From NCBI GenBank assembly GCA_905235305.1, contig CAJOLC010000007.1:1-47856 (forward strand): a stretch of 47,856 nt of DNA, in the 5' to 3' direction. The DNA comes from an uncultured Bacteroidaceae bacterium (GTDB lineage Bacteria > Bacteroidota > Bacteroidia > Bacteroidales > Bacteroidaceae). The position numbers were made by a program, and so were the translations under genes. This document shows, one piece after another, positions 41,458 to 47,856 of the stretch (positions are counted from its first letter, which is position 1; each line of letters opens with the position of its first letter). Below the pieces are notes generated by a model. That model was given only the letters and a program-made list of their open reading frames with translations. It was not told the origin of the DNA and made no database searches.

Positions 41458-41573
41458 ATTCATTACCCTGCGTCGCCAGATTTTGTCAAGGATTTGGATG
41501 GAAAAAGGTGTGAGGGTGAGCAGGGGAAGGCTCCTCTTAAATATCACGGATAAGGCTATTTTTCATCCTAAAG

Positions 41574-41605
41574 TTTGGAAGTCTTGGCAAAAAATCGTAA
41601 CTTTG
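41574..41605 (+). promoter_or_regulatory. Promoter of the AraC-family gene
   Basis: TTTG at 41574-41577, 20 bp, TAACTTTG at 41598-41605, 54 bp upstream of ATG 41660. A good match to the phylum consensus. Confidence 0.75.
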
Positions 41606-41659
41606 CAGGGCCGCTATATAGTTTACGATATTAACCCCTAAAGCCTACATTTGACAATT

Positions 41660-42538
41660 ATGACGGACAAAGTACTTACTGAAGTCACCCCGCTTGGCGA
41701 GAAAGACTGCTTTCTGATGGTCGACCGCGACAAAGATGCGTTCACTTACCCACTCCACAAGCACGAGGAGATGGAGCTGAACTTCGTGGAGCATTGCGAC
41801 GGAGCACGCCGCATAGTAGGCGACAGCATCGAAGTGCTCGGCAAGTACGACCTCGTGCTCGTGGGCAGTGGACTGGAACACATGTGGGACCAGTACGACT
41901 GCCAAAGCCATTCCATCCACGAGATAACCATTCAGTTCCCGCCCGACTTGCTCGGCGAGCAGTTCCTCCAGAAGAATCAGCTCTCCAGCCTTCGCGCCCT
42001 CTTCGAGAACGCCAAGCGCGGCATCGCCTTCGAACTGCCTGCTATCATGGGGCTGTACGGTAAGATAACGAGCATCACATCGGCGCAGCCAGGCTTCTAC
42101 CGTATGCTGTCGCTGCTCGAGATACTCTATGAACTCTCTCTCCAGGACAACTATCATCTCCTGGCCAGCAAGACGTTTGCCAACGTGAAGAATACGCCCG
42201 AGAGCCGCCGGGTACGTGCCGTCGAGGAACATATCGACCAGAATTTCAAGAAAGAGATACGCCTGAAGACCCTTGCCGACATAGCCGGAATGACGCCCGC
42301 CGCATTCTCCCGCTTCTTCCGCGCAAGGACAGGCAAGACCGTCAGCGACTATATTATCGACATCCGCTTAGGCTATGCCGCACGCCTGCTTGTCGATACG
42401 CATACCAGCGTTGCCGAGATTTGCTACAGCTGTGGCTTCAATAACATCAGCAACTTCAACCGTATCTTCAAGAAGAAGAAGGGATGCTCGCCCACAGCAT
42501 TCCGCGATAACTATCACAAAAGCAAAATCATCATCTGA
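41660..42538 (+). CDS. AraC-family transcriptional regulator
   Basis: 292 residues from ATG 41660 (the in-frame codon at 41651 is TTG). The N-terminal cupin-like sensor has YPLHKHEEMELNFVEHCDGA RR. The C-terminal domain has both helix-turn-helix motifs: IRLKTLADIAGMTPAAFSRF FRARTGKTVSDYI and LGYAARLLVDTHTSVAEICY SCGFNNISNFNRIFKKKKGC SPTAFR. It lies 14 bp upstream of the GH5 gene on the same strand, which suggests control of mannan use in response to a sugar. Confidence 0.92.
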   Translation: MTDKVLTEVTPLGEKDCFLMVDRDKDAFTYPLHKHEEMELNFVEHCDGARRIVGDSIEVLGKYDLVLVGSGLEHMWDQYDCQSHSIHEITIQFPPDLLGEQFLQKNQLSSLRALFENAKRGIAFELPAIMGLYGKITSITSAQPGFYRMLSLLEILYELSLQDNYHLLASKTFANVKNTPESRRVRAVEEHIDQNFKKEIRLKTLADIAGMTPAAFSRFFRARTGKTVSDYIIDIRLGYAARLLVDTHTSVAEICYSCGFNNISNFNRIFKKKKGCSPTAFRDNYHKSKIII

Positions 42539-42552
42539 CACAGTTCACAGTA

Positions 42553-43872
42553 ATGAAGCGCATCTGCTTAACTTTGGCAACAATTGCTGTATTGTTGCTC
42601 AATATATGCTGCAATGGCGGTCAACAGGACAGCAGCACTTTTGTGACAACTCGTGATGGCAGGTTCTATCGCGGCGAGACTGAGTACAAGTTCATCGGTG
42701 CAAACTTCTGGTATGGTGCTGTCTTGGCAAGTGAAGGCCAGGGCGGCAACCGTGAACGTCTGCAGAAGGAACTCGACTTGATGCAGGAAGTAGGCATCAC
42801 CAACGTACGCGTCTTGGCTTCAGGCGAAGGCCCGGACACGGTTGCCTCGCACGTTGTGCCAGTCCTTCAGCCAGAGCCCGGCGTCTATAACGACACTATT
42901 CTCCAGGGTTTGGACTACCTCATAGCAGAACTCGAGAAGCGCCAGATGACGGCAGTCCTCTTCCTGAACAATGCTTGGGAGTGGAGCGGAGGATATGGCG
43001 CCTACCTCGAATGGGCAGGATGCGGCCCTGTGCCCGACTGGTCGGACTGGACCATCGCACAGAACTATCACTGCCAGTTCGTCAAGAACGACAGCGCAAA
43101 GGCTATGGCAGAACGTCATGTCCGCCACATCGTAACGCGCACCAATACCGTCACCGGCAAGCCGTACAGCGAATCGCCTGCCATTATGGCATGGGAACTC
43201 GCCAACGAACCTCGTGCTTTCGCCCGCGACTCCGTGACGAAGGCCTGCTTTGCAGAATGGGTCGAGGCACAGGCCAAGCTCATCAAGAGCCTTGACCCCA
43301 ACCATCTCGTCACCACCGGAAGCGAAGGTCTGGAAGGCTGCGAGCAGGACCCCGACCTCTTCCGTCAGGTTCATGCCTTCCCCGAAATAGACTACATCTG
43401 CATCCACATCTGGCCATACAACTGGCATTGGCTCGGTCCGGCAAGCGGTCCTCTCGATAAAGGCCTGGCAGGGAACGGCGAAACCTCCGTTGTGGACAGC
43501 GTGACTCATGCAGCTCGCATGACCCATGCATACATGGACCACTGCTGGAGTATCGTGAAGGACTTGAGCAAGCCAATGGTCTTGGAGGAGTTCGGCTATC
43601 CCCGCGATGGCTATCGCATCGAGCCAAGTTCGTCCACTCAAGGACGCGACATATATTACGAATATGTCTTCAGCCTGATGGAGGAAGGCAAGCTGCAGGG
43701 CACTTGCTTCTGGGCATGGGGCGGTTATGCAGAGCCAAAGCATGTTCGCTGGCAGCGGTGGGATGATTATGTAGGCGATCCAGCACAGGAAGAACAAGGC
43801 CTCAATGCCGTCTTCGCTTGCGACACGACAACCCTTGACGTCATTCGTCAGGCAGCAGAAAAGCTCAGGTAA
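42553..43872 (+). CDS. GH5 (mannanase-like) lipoprotein
   Basis: 439 residues, probable lipoprotein with lipobox at LLLNICC. It is a clan-A (beta/alpha)8 glycoside hydrolase: YKFIGANFWYGAVLASEGQG, GITNVRVLASGEGP, acid/base Glu in AIMAWELANEPRAF, DYICIHIWPYNWHW and nucleophile Glu in KPMVLEEFGYPRDG, ending with FWAWGGYAEP. The pattern is closest to subfamily 7 endo-beta-1,4-mannanases. It follows the AraC gene by 14 bp. Subfamily and substrate are inferred from motif resemblance only. Confidence 0.85.
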   Translation: MKRICLTLATIAVLLLNICCNGGQQDSSTFVTTRDGRFYRGETEYKFIGANFWYGAVLASEGQGGNRERLQKELDLMQEVGITNVRVLASGEGPDTVASHVVPVLQPEPGVYNDTILQGLDYLIAELEKRQMTAVLFLNNAWEWSGGYGAYLEWAGCGPVPDWSDWTIAQNYHCQFVKNDSAKAMAERHVRHIVTRTNTVTGKPYSESPAIMAWELANEPRAFARDSVTKACFAEWVEAQAKLIKSLDPNHLVTTGSEGLEGCEQDPDLFRQVHAFPEIDYICIHIWPYNWHWLGPASGPLDKGLAGNGETSVVDSVTHAARMTHAYMDHCWSIVKDLSKPMVLEEFGYPRDGYRIEPSSSTQGRDIYYEYVFSLMEEGKLQGTCFWAWGGYAEPKHVRWQRWDDYVGDPAQEEQGLNAVFACDTTTLDVIRQAAEKLR

Positions 43873-43917
43873 GGAAAGATATCAAATTGTAAATTGTCAA
43901 ACTGTAAATTTCGTAAA

Positions 43918-45302
43918 GTGTTATTCGATAAACAGACATATATTGAGCGGCGAAGGCTGCTCAAGGAAAGGATAGGCTCTGGCATCATATTGCTCATGGG
44001 CAACAATGACTCGCCTGCCAACTATCCCAGCAACGTCTATCGCTTCCGTCAGGACAGTTCTTTCCTCTACTTCTACGGGCAGCATCGCGAAGGCATGGCT
44101 GGCATCATCGACGTTGACAACAATCAGGAATACCTCGTTGGCGATGATATCGACATCGACGACATAGTGTGGTTCGGCTCCGTTGACAGTGTTGCGGACA
44201 TGGCAGCCGAGTGTGGCGTGGCAAAGACCTTGCCTATGAGAGGCCTTCCGGAGTTCCTCAAGAAAGCCAAAGCCAGCGGGCGTCGCATCCACTTCCTGCC
44301 TCCGTATCGTCACGACCACATGATTCAGCTCATGGACATGCTGGGCATCCATCCCTCGCAGCAAAGGGAAGCTGCCAGCGTAGAGCTCATCAAAGCCGTC
44401 ATAGACCAAAGGGCTGTGAAGACTCAGGGCGAGATAGAAGAGATAGAACGCGCTTGTGCCATCGGTTACGAAATGCATACTACGGCCATGAAGATGTGCC
44501 GGGAAGGCGTGACGGAACAGGAAATAGCCGGACGCATCAGCGGCATTGCAAGCAGCTACGGTTGCATGGAGAGCTTTCCCTCCATAGTCACGATGCACGG
44601 CGAGATTATGCATGGCTATCCGAGCCCTAGGCCTCTCGAGGCAGGACGCCTGCTCCTTTGCGATGCCGGAGCAGAGACCAACGAGAACTACTGTAGTGAT
44701 AATACCCGCACGACACCTATCAGTGGCACATTCACACAACGGCAGCGCGAGATATACAGTATCGTCGAGGCCTGCCACGACCATGCTCTGACGCTTGCAG
44801 CCCCAGGGGTAAAGTGGTGGGACGTACACTTTGGCGTGTGCCGCCTCATGACCGAACGCCTCAAAGAACTTGGTTTGATGAAGGGAGACACTGAGGAGGC
44901 CGTCCGCGCCGGTGCTCATGCCATGTTCCTGCCCCATGGCCTTTGATGGGCATGGATGTTCACGACATGGAGGGTTTGGGACAGACCTACGTAGGCTTCG
45001 ACGATGAGGTACGCCCCAATCTGGAGCAGTTCGGCACTAACTGTCTGCGGATGGGAAGACGCTTGCAGGAAGGCTTTGTCATCACGGATGAGCCGGGCAT
45101 TTACTTCATTCCGGCACTCATCGACGAGTGGCGTGCGAAGCGTCACTGTGCGGAGTTCATCAACTTCGACCTGCTTGAGACGTACAAAGACTTCGGAGGC
45201 ATCCGCATAGAAGACGATATTCTTATCACGAAGCAGGGTTGCCGGTTCCTCGGCGAAAAACGCATCCCCTACCACATCGACGAGATAGAGAAAACCAATT
45301 AA
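43918..45302 (+). pseudogene. pepP: Aminopeptidase P (Xaa-Pro aminopeptidase), frameshifted
   Basis: Frame 1 runs from a likely GTG start at 43918 (LFDKQTYIERRRLLKERIG) through the creatinase N-domain and the metal-binding LLCDAGAETNENYCSDNTRT to HAMFLPHGL and TGA at 44944-44946. The rest, MGMDVHDMEGLGQTYVGFDD to FLGEKRIPYHIDEIEKTN, with VITDEPGIYFIP and GGIRIEDDILIT, continues in another frame that opens at 44943. The family reads HGLGHMMGMDVHDME here; the GHM codons are gone, and the loss is 7 nt. The deleted His is a metal ligand in this family, so the product would be inactive even with a frameshift. Assembly error is a serious alternative. Start codon uncertain. Confidence 0.85.
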
Positions 45303-45315
45303 CACAATATCATAG

Positions 45316-46533
45316 ATGAAAAAGCTAATCGCATTTGCTGCAGCAGCCTTATTGGTCGTTCCTGCAGCTGCAAAGGACAAGGAGAAGAAGGCAGACAAGG
45401 ACAGCCTTATTTTCACCACCATCATTGAGAATCCTGTGACGAGCATCAAGAACCAGAACAGTTCGGGCACCTGCTGGGCGTATTCCTCGCTGGCATTCCT
45501 CGAGAGTGAAGCCATCAAGAAGAACCCTGCGCTGAAGGACGACCTCGACCTCTGCGAGTCATTCCTCGTGAGCAAGACCTACGTGGACCGTGCCGACAAG
45601 CATGTCCGAACACATGGCGACGCCTCATTCAGCCAGGGAGGTAGCTTCGAGGATGCTATCTTCTGCATGGAGAACTACGGCCTCATCCCCGAGGGCATCA
45701 TGCCTTATCCCTTCACCGAATACGGCGATTCGCTCTTCAACTTCGGCCAGTTCTTCCCGCCAATGGCAGCTTACCTGAAGAGCATCTCTGAGAGCAGTGC
45801 CAAGAAAATATACCCGAAGGCATGGAAGTCGGCATTGCAGACGATGCTCGACGGCTATTTCGGCAAATGCCCCGATGAGTTTGAGTACAAAGGCGTGCGT
45901 TATACGCCGCAAAGCTTTGTCAAGGATTATCTGAAGCTCGACCCTAATGATTACGTCAGCCTCACAAGCTATACGCATCATCCATTCTATTCCACCTTCA
46001 TCCTCGAAATAGAGGACAACTGGCGCTGGGCAAGTAGTTACAACCTTCCCCTCGATGAGTTCATGCGCGTAATGTATGAATCCGTGAAGAGCGGCTGGAC
46101 ATTTGCATGGGGAGCCGACGTTAGCGAGGAAGGATTTAGCCGCCGCAGCGGTAAGAACAAGAGCGTGGCCATGGTGCCCGACACGAAGTGGAAGGCTGGC
46201 GTAGGCAGCGACCAGGCACGATGGACGGGCGACCAAGCATCGGAGAAGGTAGAGGTGGTCAGTGCCAACGCCGAGAAGGTCATCACGCAGGAGATGCGTC
46301 AGGAGGCCTACGACAACTGGGAGACGACCGACGACCACGGCATGCAGATCTACGGCCTCGCCAAGGATCAGTACGGCAAGGAGTACTTCATGATGAAGAA
46401 CTCATGGGGTGAGACTGGTCCCTTCAAGGGATTCTGGTACGTCAGCCAACCCTACGCCGCCTACAAGACTATGAACATCGTCATCAACAAGAATGCTATC
46501 CCGCAGGATATCCGAGGGAAGCTCGGCATCTGA
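45316..46533 (+). CDS. Exported C1B cysteine peptidase
   Basis: 405 residues with signal peptide MKKLIAFAAAALLVVPAAA. Papain-fold catalytic residues: Gln/Cys in IKNQNSSGTCWAYSSLAFLE, His in TTDDHGMQIYGLAKD and Asn in FMMKNSWGETGPFKGFWY. It belongs to the bleomycin-hydrolase/aminopeptidase C group, divergent from the one at 36860 and with a shorter N-terminus. It is 13 bp after the interrupted pepP and ends at a strong terminator. Both exported C1B enzymes probably process peptides in the periplasm. Confidence 0.92.
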   Translation: MKKLIAFAAAALLVVPAAAKDKEKKADKDSLIFTTIIENPVTSIKNQNSSGTCWAYSSLAFLESEAIKKNPALKDDLDLCESFLVSKTYVDRADKHVRTHGDASFSQGGSFEDAIFCMENYGLIPEGIMPYPFTEYGDSLFNFGQFFPPMAAYLKSISESSAKKIYPKAWKSALQTMLDGYFGKCPDEFEYKGVRYTPQSFVKDYLKLDPNDYVSLTSYTHHPFYSTFILEIEDNWRWASSYNLPLDEFMRVMYESVKSGWTFAWGADVSEEGFSRRSGKNKSVAMVPDTKWKAGVGSDQARWTGDQASEKVEVVSANAEKVITQEMRQEAYDNWETTDDHGMQIYGLAKDQYGKEYFMMKNSWGETGPFKGFWYVSQPYAAYKTMNIVINKNAIPQDIRGKLGI

Positions 46534-46551
46534 TTTATAGAGCTTAGAGAT

Positions 46552-46596
46552 AAGAGGTGTACGTCAGTGACCGCTGACATACACCTCTTTTTTTTT
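46552..46596 (+). terminator. Intrinsic terminator after the second C1B peptidase
   Basis: AAGAGGTGTACGTCAG (46552-46567) and CTGACATACACCTCTT (46574-46589), a 16-bp stem with one mismatch and loop TGACCG, followed by a run of T. Confidence 0.92.
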
Positions 46597-46741
46597 GTCG
46601 CTGCTCAGGAGAAGATAATCTTCAAGGGAAAGGGAGCCAGAGAACCGGCGTCCCCGTCCCTTTCCTCTCATGTGGAGCACCCATGTCGTCTGCCTTCATG
46701 GGGGCGTTCTTCTTATTGCTTTTGTGAACGCTTCCGCCTTC

Positions 46742-46817
46742 GTTGTTTGAACATACATGTATATTCAATTGAACATACATGTACATTCAATTGCACATAC
46801 ATGTATGTTCAAACAAC
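46742..46817. repeat. 76-bp TACATGTA array, copy 3
   Basis: Same length and architecture as the copies at 30220 and 36587, with perfect 20-bp inverted arms. The first spacer differs by one base (CAATTGAACAT instead of CAATTGCACAT). Same orientation on + as the other two. Confidence 0.92.
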
Positions 46818-46933
46818 CCATCCTGCTGCGTCTGGTTTCCCAATTGCCTGAGTGGGTTGACGCGGAGTGCAGGAATTCGTCGGCCACCAGCAAAAAAATG
46901 ATGGCGAAGTACGGCTTATTCGAAACAATTCGC

Positions 46934-46941
46934 TATCTTTG
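46934..46941 (+). promoter_or_regulatory. -7 box of the MBL-fold gene
   Basis: TATCTTTG, 32 bp upstream of ATG 46974. No TTTG at the -33 position; partial match. Confidence 0.55.
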
Positions 46942-46973
46942 TCACGGATTTACCACATCAAACCATCTTTCAC

Positions 46974-47711
46974 ATGAAGAAGATTCTTACTTGCCTGTTG
47001 GCCACGTTGGGCTTCACGGCAGCCTGCGCTCAGCAGAATTACGAGGTCGACGAGTTCCAGACGAAGAGTGGAAAGACCGTCAGAATGCATGCCCTGATGC
47101 ATGCCAGTATTCGTATCGAGTTCGACGGGAAGGAGATAGAAATCGATCCGGTTGGCAAGCTCGGCGGACGAACTGTGGACTATGCTGTCTTCCCCAAGGC
47201 CGACTTCATTTTCGTAACACACGAACACGGCGACCACTACGATGAGCAGGCGCTCAAACTCCTCTCTGGAAAGAAGACGCAGACCATCCTGAACGGGCGT
47301 TGCGCCGAGATGTACGGGCAGGGGAAGGCTATGAAGAACGGCGACAAACTGAAGATTTCCAAGCAGTTCAGCGTGGAGGCTGTGCCCGCGTACAACACGA
47401 CGGAAGGGCGCGAGAAGTTCCATCCGAAGGGCCGCGACAATGGTTATATCCTCACCCTCGACGGTCTGAGAATCTACATCGCCGGCGACACGGAGGACAT
47501 CCCCGAGATGGAAGGCATCAAGGACATCGACATCGCCTTCCTGCCCTGCAACCAACCCTACACGATGACAACGGAGCAACTGGTCAAGGCCGCTAAAATC
47601 GTCAAGCCGAAGGTGCTCTTCCCCTACCACTACGGGCAGACGGACGTCAAGAATCTCCCTGCAGAGCTGCAGTCCGAAGGCATCGACGTCAGAATCCGTC
47701 ACTATGAGTGA
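46974..47711 (+). CDS. Exported metallo-beta-lactamase-fold hydrolase (UlaG-like)
   Basis: 245 residues with signal peptide MKKILTCLLATLGFTAACAQ, possibly a lipoprotein through TAAC. Metal-binding motif FVTHEHGDHYDEQAL (His-x-His-x-Asp-His), later ligands in YIAGDTEDIPEM (Asp) and FPYHYGQTD (His). It resembles the UlaG-like/L-ascorbate-lactonase group of small MBL hydrolases, but substrate cannot be assigned. It is transcribed alone. Confidence 0.88.
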   Translation: MKKILTCLLATLGFTAACAQQNYEVDEFQTKSGKTVRMHALMHASIRIEFDGKEIEIDPVGKLGGRTVDYAVFPKADFIFVTHEHGDHYDEQALKLLSGKKTQTILNGRCAEMYGQGKAMKNGDKLKISKQFSVEAVPAYNTTEGREKFHPKGRDNGYILTLDGLRIYIAGDTEDIPEMEGIKDIDIAFLPCNQPYTMTTEQLVKAAKIVKPKVLFPYHYGQTDVKNLPAELQSEGIDVRIRHYE

Positions 47712-47766
47712 AGCGGATTGTAACGTGCCTCAATAAACAACAAAGGGGGTGTGTCAAAATGAAGTG

Positions 47767-47800
47767 AACCCCGAAAGTTAGACAAAAAACTTTCGGGGTT
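47767..47800. repeat. Inverted repeat at the left end of a putative IS element
   Basis: AACCCCGAAAGTT (47767-47779) and AACTTTCGGGGTT (47788-47800), a perfect 13-bp stem with loop AGACAAAA. Sequences of the form CCCxAAAGTTAGACAAAAAACTTT are familiar from ends of IS3/IS150-type elements. It also could stop transcription reading into the transposase gene. Confidence 0.6.
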
Positions 47801-47804
47801 TATT

Positions 47805-47856
47805 ATGAATACGAGAAAGGATTTAAAACGAAAGAAGCATACATTTGAGGATAGGC
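47805..47856 (+). CDS. Putative transposase, N-terminal fragment cut by the window edge
   Basis: ATG 47805 begins an open frame of 17 codons, MNTRKDLKRKKHTFEDR, that runs off the window. The Lys/Arg-rich start followed by TFEDR resembles the first residues of IS3- or IS30-type transposases (a helix-turn-helix would follow). The preceding inverted repeat supports an IS end. Family cannot be settled from 17 residues. Confidence 0.5.
   Translation, partial: MNTRKDLKRKKHTFEDR

Larger units (their letters stand above)
41150..41659. other. Intergenic region with dispersed-repeat content
   Basis: 510 bp without a supported gene. It starts with TGTAAAGATTTTTCCTTGG and CGTTTCTGACGGC, which recur at 12.09-12.13 and 12.42 kb. 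It then holds a TTAAATCAAG/CGGCCTTGAT-type stretch, the longer CAATATATTG array (41348-41457), a GTCAAGGATTTGG segment and the promoter of the AraC gene (41574-41605). The order of shared elements is the same as in the 11.85-12.5 kb region. Confidence 0.6.
46597..46973. other. Intergenic region before the MBL-fold gene
   Basis: No supported gene. It contains a smaller hairpin (GGAAAGGGA at 46627-46635 and TCCCTTTCC at 46657-46665), the third TACATGTA array (46742-46817), and the -7 box of the next gene (46934-46941). Open frames over the array translate only the repeat. Confidence 0.6.

Noticed and set aside
3556..46817. CRISPR array
   Set aside because: The repeats are contiguous 22-bp units with no unique spacers, each array has only 2 to 5 units, and no cas gene is present.
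1..47856. tRNA, rRNA or riboswitch genes
   Set aside because: I looked for tRNA T-loop GGTTCRA-type segments with matching arms, and for rRNA-like or known riboswitch cores in the gaps, and saw none that folds convincingly.

Overview
The window looks like chromosome from a Bacteroidota, most likely a Prevotella-like member of the Bacteroidales. The grounds are protein-level similarity recalled from Bacteroides/Prevotella ribosomal proteins, map lying between secY and infA, an acidic C-terminal tail on L17, promoters of the TTTG-N19/20-TAnnTTTG type, mostly weak ribosome binding sites, GH92/GH125 mannosidases, and a sulfatase-maturase-like radical SAM protein. No genome comparison was possible, so the genus is an inference.

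Layout. 1-11.75 kb: the end of the S10 operon followed by spc and alpha, all on +, from a 5'-truncated rplV to rplQ, closed by an intrinsic terminator. Two genes in it (rpmC, rplX) are broken by short out-of-frame deletions, and a 240-bp spacer carrying a 22-bp repeat array splits rpsN from rpsH. 12.5-18.7 kb: a three-gene + operon for alpha-mannan or N-glycan degradation (GH92, GH125, transglutaminase-like lipoprotein). 18.9-23.2 kb: a flippase on -, divergent from xth-resB-ccsA, then a Dabb protein. 23.3-24.2 kb: rfbA, convergent across a bidirectional terminator with a five-gene - operon (28.4-24.2 kb) of VTC-domain protein, DUF4956 membrane protein, DUF2490-like protein, a small exported protein and a DUF4353-type beta-solenoid protein. 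28.6-32.1 kb: frr, rsgA, argB, an ECF sigma factor and a probable membrane anti-sigma partner. 36.4-32.3 kb (-): manA, ROK kinase, MFS transporter. 36.9-47.7 kb: two exported C1B peptidases, rbfA, a LolC/E-like permease, the radical SAM maturase, an AraC regulator, a GH5 beta-mannanase-like lipoprotein, a frameshifted aminopeptidase P and a metallo-beta-lactamase-fold protein. The window ends inside what looks like an IS element.

Mannose is a recurring theme: alpha-mannosidases, a beta-mannanase-like enzyme and a cytoplasmic isomerase/kinase/transporter set could together take mannan from the surface to fructose-6-phosphate.

The most unusual signal is non-coding. Four unrelated sequence families of intergenic repeat share one architecture: palindromic cores exactly 22 bp apart, in several cases a second palindrome 11 bp out of phase, and outermost units that are inverted copies of one another. 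One family occurs three times as a nearly identical 76-bp element. Also notable are three conserved genes broken by deletions of the same frame class, intergenic-type repeats inserted in frame into manA, and interlocked divergent promoters at 20.35 kb.
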